From positions 1 to 64,000 of the forward strand of contig CAVYNE010000004.1 in NCBI GenBank assembly GCA_963769715.1: a stretch of DNA of 64,000 nucleotides, read 5' to 3'. The stretch is from Palsa-504 sp963769715 (GTDB lineage: Bacteria > Actinomycetota > Actinomycetes > Streptosporangiales > Streptosporangiaceae). The position numbers were made by a program, and so were the translations under genes. This document shows, in pieces, positions 24,807 to 33,417 of this stretch. The notes beneath the pieces were generated by a model, which saw only the letters and a list, made by a program, of their open reading frames with translations, was not told the DNA's origin and searched no databases. Positions within the stretch are counted from its first letter, which is position 1, and the number at the start of each line of letters is the position of its first letter.

Positions 24807-25622
24807 GTGCGTATCGCGAGATTCGCCAAGGGCGACGGGGTCGCGTACGGCGTGGTCGAGGGCGAGCCAGATAACGGCCGGGGGACGGCCCCGCGACCGG
24901 GACTGACGATCGCGGAACTGTACGGGCACCCGTTCGGCGTCGATCCGGGCGGGGTCCGGCTGACCGGGAACCGGTACCCGCTGGCCGAGGTCAGGCTGCT
25001 GGCGCCGGTGCTGCCGAGCAAAGTAGTGGCCGCGGGCCGTAACTACGCCTCGCCCGCGCAGGAGATGAACGGCGAGCCGCCGGCCGAGCCGGTGATCTTC
25101 CTCAAGCCGTCGACGTCGGTGACGGGGCCGGGGGACGCGATCAAGTACCCGGTGAAGCTCACCGAACGGGTCGACTACGAGGGCGAGCTCGCGGTCATCA
25201 TCGGCAGGCTCTGCCGCCAGGTGCCGCGGGAGCGGGCCGAGGAAGTGGTGTTCGGCTACACCTGCGCCAACGACGTCACCGCCCGGGACCTGCAGGCCAG
25301 GGACGGGCAGTGGACCCGGGCCAAGGGATTCGACACGTTCTGCCCGCTCGGGCCGTGGATGGAGACCGGGACCAACCCCGCCGACCTCGAGCTCACCACG
25401 ACGGTCAACGGCGAGGTCAGGCAGCAGGCCCGCACGTCCGAGCTGCGGTGGGACGTGCCCGCGCTGATCGCCTACGTCAGCCAGGTGATGACGCTGCTGC
25501 CGGGTGACGTCCTGCTGACCGGGACGCCGGCCGGGGTCGGGCCGCTGACCGACGGAGACGAGGTTTCCGTGACGATCGAGAGCATCGGCACGCTGACCAA
25601 CCGGGTGGTTATCGGCGACTAA
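24807..25622 (+). CDS. Fumarylacetoacetate hydrolase family protein
   Basis: A 271-residue FAH-fold enzyme of the group that hydrolyses or decarboxylates 2-oxo acids (acylpyruvases, HHDD isomerases, oxaloacetate decarboxylases). The metal ligands are seen in VDYEGELAVIIG (two Glu near residue 115) and ANDVTARDLQ (Asp near 148). Substrate-loop residues lie in KGFDTFCPLGPW and the C-terminal LTGTPAGVGPL is typical. GTG start with AAGGAG upstream. The N-terminal 65-residue domain is the usual small FAH extension. The actual substrate cannot be read from the sequence. Confidence 0.88.
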   Translation: MRIARFAKGDGVAYGVVEGEPDNGRGTAPRPGLTIAELYGHPFGVDPGGVRLTGNRYPLAEVRLLAPVLPSKVVAAGRNYASPAQEMNGEPPAEPVIFLKPSTSVTGPGDAIKYPVKLTERVDYEGELAVIIGRLCRQVPRERAEEVVFGYTCANDVTARDLQARDGQWTRAKGFDTFCPLGPWMETGTNPADLELTTTVNGEVRQQARTSELRWDVPALIAYVSQVMTLLPGDVLLTGTPAGVGPLTDGDEVSVTIESIGTLTNRVVIGD

Positions 25623-25792
25623 ATCATCACCTTCTCCGTGATGGCTCGTAAAGGCAATCTCTAGTGCTCCCCGGCACGGCTAGCTTAGAATTGGCGCTCG
25701 GAGCAGGCGCTGCCGTGCACCGGCTACTTCGGGGCAGCCAGGGGAGGCTGGCCCAGCGGCCTATTCCGTCACGCTCGCGGAAGGGTGGGCAT

Positions 25793-27103
25793 ATGGGTGG
25801 GGGCTACATTCCTAATTCCGGCCGGCCGCCCGGCGGGCAATTTCCCTCGTATTCCTTCTCCTCGCTGGTCCCGGTGCGTCACTGGGCCCGCGACCCGGCG
25901 CTGCGCAGCTGGCCGGTGCTGCTGCTGGTGGCCTTGGTCTGCGTGCCGCCCATCGCGCTGGTCCTGCTGAACAACCCGACCGAAGCCAGGATCCACCTCA
26001 TCGCCTGGATGTTCGCGGCCTACTTCGCGGTGGCCTGGCTGCTGCTGCTCGGCGTCATCGTCCGCCCGCAGCACGTCAGCCGGTCCATGCTGGCCGCCGT
26101 CGCGGTGATCGGCATCGTCACGCAGGCGCCCACCGCGATCTTCCTGGAGACCCAGCTGCACAGCAGCACCGGCAGCCTGCTCGACGTCTTCACCATCGGC
26201 ATCCCGGAAGAGCTGGCCAAGGCCATCCCGATCGTGGCGGTGGCGTGGATCTGGCGGCAGTACTGGCACACCCAGACACCCAGGGACTACCTGTTCATCG
26301 GCGCGGTAAGCGGGCTGGTGTTCGGCGCGGCCGAGGCCGTGCACTATTTCACCAACGTCCTGGGCTCGCTGCAGGGAAATGTCAACGGCCTGGAGCTCCA
26401 GGACCTGACCATCCAGTACATCTGGCGCTTCCTCACCGACCCGATCGACCATGCCATGTGGGCCGGCATCACCGGGTATTTCATCGGCCTGGCCATCACC
26501 GGCCCGAACCGGAAGTACTCGGTCGGCTTCGTCGGGATCGCCATCGCGGCCGTCCTGCACGGCCTCAACGACTGGAACCCCATCAACGGCCATCTCGCCT
26601 GGGTTCTGATCACGCTGATCAGCGTGATCCTGTTCCTGGGCTACGCCCGAGCCGGAGCCTGGCTTCCGCAGCAAGCGCTCGCCTCGTCCCCGGACCTCGC
26701 GCCGTCCCCGCCCGCGGCTGCTGCGCCCTGGGCCGCGGGCCCGGCCGGTCACGTGCCCCCGACGGCTCACCCCGGCCCGGCGGGCTACGGTGCCCCGGCT
26801 GGCCATGGTGCCCCGGCCGGTTACGGTGCCCCGGCGGGCCATGGTGCCCCGGCCGGTTACGGTCCCCCGGCGGTCCCGGAACCGGCCGCGCCGGCCGGCC
26901 CCCCGGCGTCGCGGGAGGCCTGGTGGCAGCACCCGCCCGCGCCCGGCGCCCCGGCGGCTCCGCAGCCGGCCCACGCCTCGTCCGGGCCGGCCGACATGAC
27001 CGCGGCGCATGCCACCGCGGCGCACGCCGCCATTCCGCACAACACCGTCCAGCCCACCGCGGTACAGCCCAAGCCGCGGCCCAAGCCATGGTGGGAGCAG
27101 TAG
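25793..27103 (+). CDS. PrsW-type intramembrane metalloprotease
   Basis: A 436-residue membrane protein with about eight helices (residues 35-330) and a Pro/Ala/Gly-rich cytoplasmic tail ending in PKPWWEQ. PrsW family marks are IGIPEELAKAIPI, GLVFGAAEAVHYFTN, DPIDHAMWAGITGY and VLHGLNDWNP, which supply the Glu and His residues thought to bind zinc. Family knowledge: Bacillus PrsW cleaves an anti-sigma factor. ATG 25793 after GGAAGGG is preferred. It heads a six-gene same-strand cluster with vWA, phosphatase and kinase genes, so it may process a membrane partner of that module; this is inference. Confidence 0.82.
   Translation: MGGGYIPNSGRPPGGQFPSYSFSSLVPVRHWARDPALRSWPVLLLVALVCVPPIALVLLNNPTEARIHLIAWMFAAYFAVAWLLLLGVIVRPQHVSRSMLAAVAVIGIVTQAPTAIFLETQLHSSTGSLLDVFTIGIPEELAKAIPIVAVAWIWRQYWHTQTPRDYLFIGAVSGLVFGAAEAVHYFTNVLGSLQGNVNGLELQDLTIQYIWRFLTDPIDHAMWAGITGYFIGLAITGPNRKYSVGFVGIAIAAVLHGLNDWNPINGHLAWVLITLISVILFLGYARAGAWLPQQALASSPDLAPSPPAAAAPWAAGPAGHVPPTAHPGPAGYGAPAGHGAPAGYGAPAGHGAPAGYGPPAVPEPAAPAGPPASREAWWQHPPAPGAPAAPQPAHASSGPADMTAAHATAAHAAIPHNTVQPTAVQPKPRPKPWWEQ
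26780..26870 (+). repeat. Tandem repeats in the PrsW tail
   Basis: Alternating units of about 15 bases (GGTTACGGTGCCCCGG and GGCCATGGTGCCCCGG types) encode GYGAPA and GHGAPA repeats. Confidence 0.85.
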
Positions 27104-27160
27104 CGCCAGGTCCGTGACAGGGTAGTAGCGCCCGAGCCGTGAGAGGAGGGGATTCCCCCG

Positions 27161-27676
27161 GTGGTCATGCTTGACCGCAGGAAGCTTGCCGCGCCGTTGT
27201 TCGCGCAAGCCGCCGCGTTCGTCGTGGTGCTGGTCATTGGCGGGTTCACCGGCCACGCATCGACGACGGCCGGACCCGTGCACAGCGCCACCCCGAGCGC
27301 CAGCACGAGCGCCAGCGCCAGCGCGAGCGCCAGCGCATCCGCCACCAAGGGTCCGTCGCGCAAGCTCACCGTCAAGGTGGTGGTGGCGCAGGGCATCGGC
27401 CCGCTGAGCGTTTCCGGCAGCCCGGTAAGGGTCCTGGCGGACGAGACGCTGACCAGCGTGGTGTCGGGCATCCTGAACTCGGCTCTGGAGTTCGCCATGA
27501 ACGTGCCCGCTGGGCAGTACCAGGTGTGCGTCCTCCCGCCGGCCGGCTGGGTTAACGCGGGCCAGACCACGCACCTGCTGGCGGATTGGATCTGCTCGCC
27601 GGCCGATACCAAGACGGGTCCCCAGCTGGTGATGTTCCACCTTAAACTCGAGTCCCCCTCCCAGGTCAGCCCATGA
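27161..27676 (+). CDS. Membrane-anchored or secreted protein of unknown function
   Basis: A 171-residue protein with a short basic N-terminus, one hydrophobic segment (about residues 10-30) acting as signal or anchor, and a Ser/Ala repeat linker (SASASASASASA near 50). A globular part of about 110 residues is presumed to lie outside the membrane and carries two cysteines (near 125 and 147). I do not recognise the fold. GAGAGGAGGG lies ten bases before the GTG at 27161. It overlaps the next gene by ATGA and belongs to the PrsW-kinase cluster. Confidence 0.7.
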   Translation: MVMLDRRKLAAPLFAQAAAFVVVLVIGGFTGHASTTAGPVHSATPSASTSASASASASASATKGPSRKLTVKVVVAQGIGPLSVSGSPVRVLADETLTSVVSGILNSALEFAMNVPAGQYQVCVLPPAGWVNAGQTTHLLADWICSPADTKTGPQLVMFHLKLESPSQVSP

Positions 27677-28452
27677 GCTCCCACAGTCGGCGCGGACCGC
27701 GCCCCGGACTGGGCCCCAGGTCGGCCCCGGAGCCAACCGGCCCGCCCGCGGTCGGCCCCGCCCAACTGGGCTGGGCGCTGCTGGTGATCGCCGCGGCGTT
27801 GATCGGCGGCCTGGCCGCGGCCACCCTGGTGCATACCTCGGTCGCTATCGCGGTGATCGTCTCCGTAGTCGCGGGCGGCATCGCGGTCCTGGTCACCTTC
27901 TGGTCGTCCGCGCGTCGGCCCGAGCTCAGGGCAGGCGAGCCGGCGGAGCAGGACTTCGGCCAGTACCCCGACCCCGACCCGCAAACCTCACAAACTCCGC
28001 GCCGTCGGTCGTCGTCGCCCCAGGCGCTCCGCGCCGTCCCGCCCGCTTCCTTCGCCGCTCCGGCCGCCGACCCGACCGCCCCGCTCCCGGCCGAACCCGG
28101 CGGGCCGGCCCGCGGCGGACCGCCCGCCGGGAACCAGACCGTGGTCCAACTGCTGCCGCTCCCACCGCAGCCGGGAACCGCGCCGCCGCCGGACGCGCCC
28201 TGGTGGGATTCGGCGCAAGGGACGCCCCCGCCGAGTTCGGGCGCCAAGCGGGTCCCCGCCCCGGACCTGTCCACCTACCTGGCGTCCACCTTTATCGCGC
28301 AGTGCCCGCGCTGCGGCGCGTTCCGGCTCGACATCCGGCGGGCTCCGGACGGCTGGGATTTCCGCTGTGAGGCCTGCGAGTGCACCTGGACCTGGCAGCC
28401 TGGCACACCATGGCCGCCGGTTCGGGTCATGCCCAGGGGGCGAAGGGAATGA
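27673..28452 (+). CDS. Membrane protein with a C-terminal zinc-ribbon
   Basis: A 259-residue protein: two adjacent membrane helices (about 36-55 and 58-76), a long Pro-rich linker and a C-terminal zinc ribbon formed by CPRCG near residue 216 and CEACECTW near 236. It is translationally coupled to the preceding gene (ATGA) and lies 71 bases before the vWA gene. The soluble ribbon could serve as a docking or sensing module for the vWA-phosphatase-kinase triad that follows. No enzymatic motif is visible. Confidence 0.72.
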   Translation: MSSHSRRGPRPGLGPRSAPEPTGPPAVGPAQLGWALLVIAAALIGGLAAATLVHTSVAIAVIVSVVAGGIAVLVTFWSSARRPELRAGEPAEQDFGQYPDPDPQTSQTPRRRSSSPQALRAVPPASFAAPAADPTAPLPAEPGGPARGGPPAGNQTVVQLLPLPPQPGTAPPPDAPWWDSAQGTPPPSSGAKRVPAPDLSTYLASTFIAQCPRCGAFRLDIRRAPDGWDFRCEACECTWTWQPGTPWPPVRVMPRGRRE

Positions 28453-28523
28453 GCCCGCTTGCTCCCCGAACCCGTCCAGGCCCGTGTTTGCAGTTATCGC
28501 CGGTTAGCAACGGAGGGTATTTC

Positions 28524-29372
28524 ATGTATGAGAGGGACATCAGCCGCAGAGATCCCGGCTGCGTGGTTTTCTTGCTCGACCGCTCCGATTCCATGAAGTC
28601 AACCTGGGTAAACAGCCGCGAGACCCTGGCTCAGGGGGCGGCCCGGGTGCTCAATGAGATCCTGCTTGAATTGCTTTTCACGTCGCAGGGCGAGCCGGGG
28701 AAGGCGCGCCACTATTTCGACGTCGGCATTTTTGGCTACGGCATCCGCCCGATAGCCGGCGGCGAGGGCGTCGAGCCGGCCTTCGGCGGGAAGCTGGCCG
28801 GCCAGCCGCTGGTCGCGCTGCCCGATCTGCGGGATAACCCGATCGCGGTCCGGGAGACGCCGTCGGTGGACGTCGGCGCACCGCCGAGCCGGGTGCCGGT
28901 CTGGGTCGAGCCGGTGCAGGGCTACCGGACCCCGATGTGTCAGGCGGTCGCGGTGGCCGGCGCTCACGTCTACGAGTGGGCCAGCGCGCATCCCGACTCG
29001 TTCCCGCCGATCATCATCAATATCACCGACGGCATGGTGACCGACAGCCCCTACGAGGGCGCCAACCTGGAAGAGTGGGCGCAGCGGCTGGTCAACATCC
29101 AGACCAGTGACGGGCCCGCGCTGTTCTTCAACATCTTCCTGTCCCCGATGGCGTCCAACGGCGTGCTGTTCCCGGCCACGGACTACGGCCTGCCCGATCC
29201 GGGTCCCGAACTGTTCCGCATCAGCAGCCCGCTGCCCCCGCCGATGATCGCCAACGCGCAGAGCACCGGCACGATGGTGGAGCCAGGGGCACGCGGGTTC
29301 GGCTTCAACGCCGACGCCACGATGCTGGTCAGGTTCCTCGAAGTCGGCACCAAGGTCGACGTGCGGGACTGA
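28524..29372 (+). CDS. TerY-like vWA domain protein
   Basis: A 282-residue von Willebrand factor A protein. The metal-ion-dependent adhesion site is complete: Asp19-x-Ser21-x-Ser23 in LLDRSDSMKS, Thr136 in YRTPMCQ and Asp169 in NITDGMVTD. The ATG at 28524 follows ACGGAGGGT, which excludes a longer in-frame start. The order vWA, PP2C phosphatase, kinase, with 12-base and overlapping junctions, is the arrangement described for the TerY-P triad. In that system the vWA protein is thought to scaffold a phosphorylation switch in stress or defence responses. Confidence 0.87.
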   Translation: MYERDISRRDPGCVVFLLDRSDSMKSTWVNSRETLAQGAARVLNEILLELLFTSQGEPGKARHYFDVGIFGYGIRPIAGGEGVEPAFGGKLAGQPLVALPDLRDNPIAVRETPSVDVGAPPSRVPVWVEPVQGYRTPMCQAVAVAGAHVYEWASAHPDSFPPIIINITDGMVTDSPYEGANLEEWAQRLVNIQTSDGPALFFNIFLSPMASNGVLFPATDYGLPDPGPELFRISSPLPPPMIANAQSTGTMVEPGARGFGFNADATMLVRFLEVGTKVDVRD

Positions 29373-29384
29373 GCTGGCACCCCG

Positions 29385-30203
29385 ATGCAGATCCAGATGG
29401 TCACCTTCAGCGAACCCAAGGACGGCAATGCGCCCGCCGAATGGCAGGACGGCGCGTCCGGCGGTGTCGTCGGCGACGGGACCGCGACCCCCCGCCGGGC
29501 CCGGTTCGTCGTGCTCGACGGCGCCACCGGGGCCTACGACCCGGTGCGCTGGGTGGACCAGCTGGTGAGGTCGTTCGCACCGCAGTCCGGAGGCGCGCAA
29601 GGGCCCCCGCTCGAGCAGGCCGCCATGCGGGCCTGGTTCGCCGAGATGCAGGATCAGTGGGCCGCCGAGGTGCGGGACTTCGACAGCATCATCGAGGAGC
29701 GCAAGTTCGCCGAGGTCGGCTCGTTCGCGACCCTGCTCGGCTTCGAGATCCATGGGCTCGACGGCCCGGAACCCTACTGGCGGGCCGTCGCGCTCGGCGA
29801 CACGGTGCTCTTCCACGTCCGGGCGGGCCGCCTGATCGCCACCTTCCCGCCGCTGGGACCCGAGGACTTCGGCACCCTGCCCGACGGCGTGCACACCTCG
29901 CGCGCCAGCCTAGACAGGATGACCGAACGCCTGCTGACCGGCGGCGGGGTCCTCGACGCCGGCGATTTCTTGTTCGCGGCCACCGACGCGATGGCGCAAT
30001 GGATCCTGCGCACCATCGAGCGCGACGAGGCCAAGGTCTGGGACACCCTGACCACGCTGGCGCACCCCGACGTGTTCGCCCGCCTGATCGAGGATCAACG
30101 CAGAGAGCAGAACAGCGCAAAGAGGATGAAGAACGACGACGTGACGCTCATGCGGCTGCGGATGCTGGCCAGCCCGCCCGCCTTCCTGATGGCCTGCCGA
30201 TGA
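29385..30203 (+). CDS. PP2C-type protein phosphatase of the TerY-P triad
   Basis: A 272-residue PP2C-fold phosphatase. Metal-binding Asp45-Gly46 lies in FVVLDGATGAY. Other family segments are SFATLLGFEI near 123, YWRAVALGDTVLFHV near 145, FLFAATDAMAQWIL near 200 and the final metal-binding KNDDVTLMRL near 250. It would remove phosphate placed by the neighbouring kinase. It starts 12 bases after the vWA gene and overlaps the kinase start by ATGA, so the three proteins should be made together. Confidence 0.85.
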   Translation: MQIQMVTFSEPKDGNAPAEWQDGASGGVVGDGTATPRRARFVVLDGATGAYDPVRWVDQLVRSFAPQSGGAQGPPLEQAAMRAWFAEMQDQWAAEVRDFDSIIEERKFAEVGSFATLLGFEIHGLDGPEPYWRAVALGDTVLFHVRAGRLIATFPPLGPEDFGTLPDGVHTSRASLDRMTERLLTGGGVLDAGDFLFAATDAMAQWILRTIERDEAKVWDTLTTLAHPDVFARLIEDQRREQNSAKRMKNDDVTLMRLRMLASPPAFLMACR

Positions 30204-31898
30204 CCGCGTATCCGGCCGCGGGGGACTACTACAAGGCGGTGCAGGCGCCGGCCCGGGTGTTCACCGTGCCGAAGCTGCAGGCGGCCGAGTTCGTCTGGGA
30301 CAGCCTCGGGCCCACGCTGGCCCGGGGCAGCAGCGCCGTGGTGTTCCAGGCCTCGGTGGAAGGCAGGCTCCACGCGCTGCGCTGCTACATCAGGAACGAC
30401 GCCTCCAGCCGGGACCGGTACAGCGCGCTGGGCGCCTACCTGGCCGGGCGCGACCTGAGCCCGTACGTATCGGGCACCACGTGGCTCGACGAGGCCATCC
30501 GGGTCAACCGGGCGACCTGGCCGGTGCTGACCATGGACTGGATCGACGGCCGGACGCTGAATGAGTACGTGGACTTCCTGGTATCGAGCTCCAACGCGGC
30601 CGCGCTGACCACGCTGGCCGCCAAGTGGCGTGAGCTGGTCGCGCTGCTGCAGCGCAGCGAGTTCACCCACGGCGACCTGCAGCACGGCAACATCATGGTC
30701 GACCAGGTGGGTCGGATTCGCCTGGTGGATTTCGACGGGGTTCTGGATTCCGCAGCTCGCGGAGCAATCATCGCCCACCGAGTTCGGCCATCCGAACTAC
30801 CAGCACCCCGTGCAGCACGTCTGGGACCGCTGGCTCGACACCTTCTCCGCCCTGGTCATTTACCTGTCCCTGGTCGCGCTCGGTAAGAACCCCGGACTCT
30901 GGCTGGCGCTTTACAACTCCAAGAACCTGCTGTTCGCCAAGAACGATTTCTTCCCCCCGTTCAAGACCGAGGCCTGGAAGCAGCTGGCCGCGATGGGGGA
31001 CCCGCAGGTCGACGAGCTCGTCCGGAGGCTGCAGGAGTGCTGCGATCCGGACTGGGTGTCCACCAAGAGCCTGGAGATGACCCTCGACCAGCAGGCCATG
31101 ACCCCAGCGCGGCAGCCGATCCCAGTCGAGCAGCGCTGGTGGGAGAAAAAGCCCATGGCAGCCCCGGGTTCCGCCGCGGCGAGTTCCCTCGCGGCGGGTT
31201 CCGCCGCGGCGGGCTCCCCGGTCCCGGGTTCCCCGCTCGCGGGTTCCCCGGCCGACAGGCCGGCCTCGCGGCCGTGGTCGCAGGGGACGCCGCCGGCTGC
31301 CCGGCAAGCCACGCCGGCGTCGGCCTCATCCTCCGCGGCCTCATCCTCCGCGGCCTCATCCTCCCTCGGCCGGTCGTCCGCTGCGGCCACGGGAGCGGCG
31401 CAAGCCGCGACCGCGAAGATTGCGGCGGGTTCCCTGCCGGCCCCGCCTCCGTTGTCCGCGCCGCTCGGCCTGGCGGGTACCGGACCGATGCCGCAACTGA
31501 GCCAGACGATGGCCCCCCCGGGCGCCACCACCTGGTGGTCCGCACCGGGATCGGCGTCCGCCCAGGCCCGGCCCGGTCCGGTGCCACCTGGGCCGGTGCC
31601 ATCCGCGCCCAGGCCCGCCGGGTCCGGGCCCGGGTGGCCAGTGCCACCCGCGCCGGGAGCGCCCATGCCGAGAGCATCCGCACCAGCGCCGCCGGCGTCG
31701 CCCACCAAGCTACTGCCGAGACCGGTCGCTGGCGCCATGGCGCTGGGCCTCGGGATCGTGCTCCTGATCATCGGCGCCGTCGGCCACTTCCCCTTCATCG
31801 TCGTGATTGTCGGCCTGATCGCCGCCGCCTGGGGCATCTGGCGGCTCGTCACCGGAACCGGGCCCGGGAGCAACACCAAACCGCCCGGCCAGACGTAA
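30200..31898 (+). pseudogene. TerY-P triad protein kinase, split by a one-base frameshift
   Basis: The first 180 codons encode a protein-kinase-like domain: glycine loop LARGSSAVVF near 41, an Arg-for-Lys reading in HALRCYIR, catalytic loop HGDLQHGN (Asp159, Asn164) and Asp177 in VDFDG. After GACGGGG (GGGG at 30737-30740) the frame is lost. Dropping one G restores FWIPQL then FGHPNYQHPVQHVWD, which continues a kinase C-lobe. A Pro/Ala/Ser linker and two membrane helices near the C-terminus follow, ending at 31898. Corrected length is about 565 residues. It may be a real mutation, slippage-regulated expression or a sequencing error in the G-run. The ATG overlaps the phosphatase stop. Confidence 0.8.
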
Positions 31899-31904
31899 CG
31901 CCGC

Positions 31905-33080
31905 CTACGTCACCACCCACTGCAGTTGCTTCCAGTACGCCAGCAGGTCGCCGTCGTTCGTACCGACCATGACCGCCATGACCTGCTGCTGATTATCGCT
32001 GCTGACGATAATGGGGTCATTGCTGGTATTGGCGTACTCGGCGATGCTACCGGTCATGCTCGGTGACGTGCTGGTGAAGGTCGACTGACACTCGGCGATG
32101 AAGTCCACGAAGCTACCGTTGCTCGTGCACTCCGACTGTCTCCTGAATTTCTCGTTGCTGAGGAAGGCGCTGAACCCGTTGCCGAGCGCGGTCGGGTCGG
32201 AGAACAGATAGTAGATGATGGTCTGGGCGGCCAGGCCAGCCATGCCCGTGCACTGGCTCACCGCGATCGCGCCGACCGAAGTGCCGGCGTTGCGACAGTT
32301 ATTCGCGCCCTGGACCACGCTCGGAATCTTGCTCAGCAAGATCTGGTAGTCCGACGTGGGGCTCGGGTCCGGGTCGGGAGTCGGATCCGGTGACGCATCC
32401 GGGCTGGGACTTGTGTTGTTTCCCTGGTTCGCGGGCGCGGACGAGGCCGCCGCGACCGTCTTAGCGGGAAACGGGCTCAGGTGCGCCACCGCCGCGACCC
32501 CCAGGTACCCGGCCACCAGCGCGATCGCCGCGGCGATACCGATCGTGTTACGGGTCAGCACCCGCGACCCGGATGGCGGCCGCCGCGGCGGCAGTCCCGC
32601 CGCGCCTCCTGGCATCCCGGGAGGAACCGCAGGCCCGCCCGGCGTGCCAGGGCCGCCCGGCGTGCCAGGGCCGCCCGGCGTGCCAGGTGAGCCAGTGCCA
32701 CCGTCGGGGCCAACGCGGGCCGTCGGCTGGGTTGCGCCGGACGCGATCAGGCCGAGGGCGCGCGCGAACTCGCGCACCACCCACACGCACGCGGCGGTGT
32801 CCAGCCCATGCGCCTCGGCCAGTGTGGTGGCAACGGACTGGATCGCGCCGTAATTGCCCAGCCGGGGAATCAGGTCCCGGAGCATCGCCGGCACGTCGGT
32901 CCGGGCCGCGCTGCCGATGAGGGTGGCCTCGCCGGGCAGGTTGCTCAGCCGGGCCTGGCAGATGCCGTCCATGATGACCGCGTTCGACAGGGCCTCCGGC
33001 CCGTGCTCCGCCACGACCGCCTGCAGGGCGCGGCGAGCGTCGCCGGCCGGGTCGATTGTGTGCCCGTTCCCTTCAGTCAC
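31905..33080 (-). CDS. Single-pass membrane protein with extracellular Cys-rich domain
   Basis: A 391-residue protein with a cytoplasmic helical domain (about 1-110), a Gly-Pro-Thr repeat linker, one membrane helix (about 170-190), an Asp/Pro/Ser-rich stalk and a C-terminal outer domain with five cysteines (NCRNAGTSVGAIAVSQCTG, RRQSECTSNG, AECQST) that ends YWKQLQWVVT. I do not know its function. Similar outer domains, as I recall, occur on actinobacterial kinase-like receptors. GGAGG lies about seven bases before the GTG at 33080. It converges on the kinase gene with a 6-base gap, so it may be a membrane partner of that module (inference). Confidence 0.72.
   Translation of the reverse strand: MTEGNGHTIDPAGDARRALQAVVAEHGPEALSNAVIMDGICQARLSNLPGEATLIGSAARTDVPAMLRDLIPRLGNYGAIQSVATTLAEAHGLDTAACVWVVREFARALGLIASGATQPTARVGPDGGTGSPGTPGGPGTPGGPGTPGGPAVPPGMPGGAAGLPPRRPPSGSRVLTRNTIGIAAAIALVAGYLGVAAVAHLSPFPAKTVAAASSAPANQGNNTSPSPDASPDPTPDPDPSPTSDYQILLSKIPSVVQGANNCRNAGTSVGAIAVSQCTGMAGLAAQTIIYYLFSDPTALGNGFSAFLSNEKFRRQSECTSNGSFVDFIAECQSTFTSTSPSMTGSIAEYANTSNDPIIVSSDNQQQVMAVMVGTNDGDLLAYWKQLQWVVT
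32636..32695 (-). repeat. 18-bp tandem repeat coding Gly-Pro-Thr
   Basis: Three copies of an 18-base unit (gccgcccggcgtgccagg) give the PGTPGG linker between the cytoplasmic domain and the membrane helix of the overlapping gene. Confidence 0.85.
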
Positions 33081-33095
33081 CAAGGACCTCCCCAC

Positions 33096-33417
33096 AGGTG
33101 TCCATAGCGCCGTTACCGGTCACCTTAGTGGTTGTTCGCCAAATGCCCAGATGACCGATGACGTCGATGTCACGATCGCGCTAGTCCCCCATCCGTTCGT
33201 GATGCCTGTGCGCGCTGTGATGCCTAAGCGCGCCGTGGTGCGCTCTATCGCTAAAAGATCGGGGAGGATCGGGGCTTCGGGGAGGATTTAGTGCACAAAA
33301 CTCTCCCGAGAGCCCAAATCCTCCCCGGTAAATTTTCACATTTTCGAATAAATGATCTAATTAGGTACTAGCGAGACTGGTGAGGTATCCGCGAGCGCGC
33401 GCCTTTCCCCGCGCGGC
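33096..33417. other. Intergenic region with AT-rich island
   Basis: No gene is visible. The right half holds a terminator-like hairpin (33278-33327) and an unusually AT-rich stretch (33327-33366). The left half carries repeated GTGATGCC/GTGATGCG-like words but no clear site. Confidence 0.5.
33278..33327 (-). terminator. Terminator hairpin of the esterase gene
   Basis: CGGGGAGGATTT and AAATCCTCCCCG are perfect 12-bp arms. The 26-base loop contains a smaller CTCTC/GAGAG hairpin. It lies about 90 bases after the stop of the leftward esterase gene. The AAA/TTT ends give a U-rich flank. Confidence 0.65.

Noticed and set aside
33096..33270. Small ORFs in the gap before the esterase terminator
   Set aside because: Short frames here have no ribosome site, no biased third positions and no recognisable motif.
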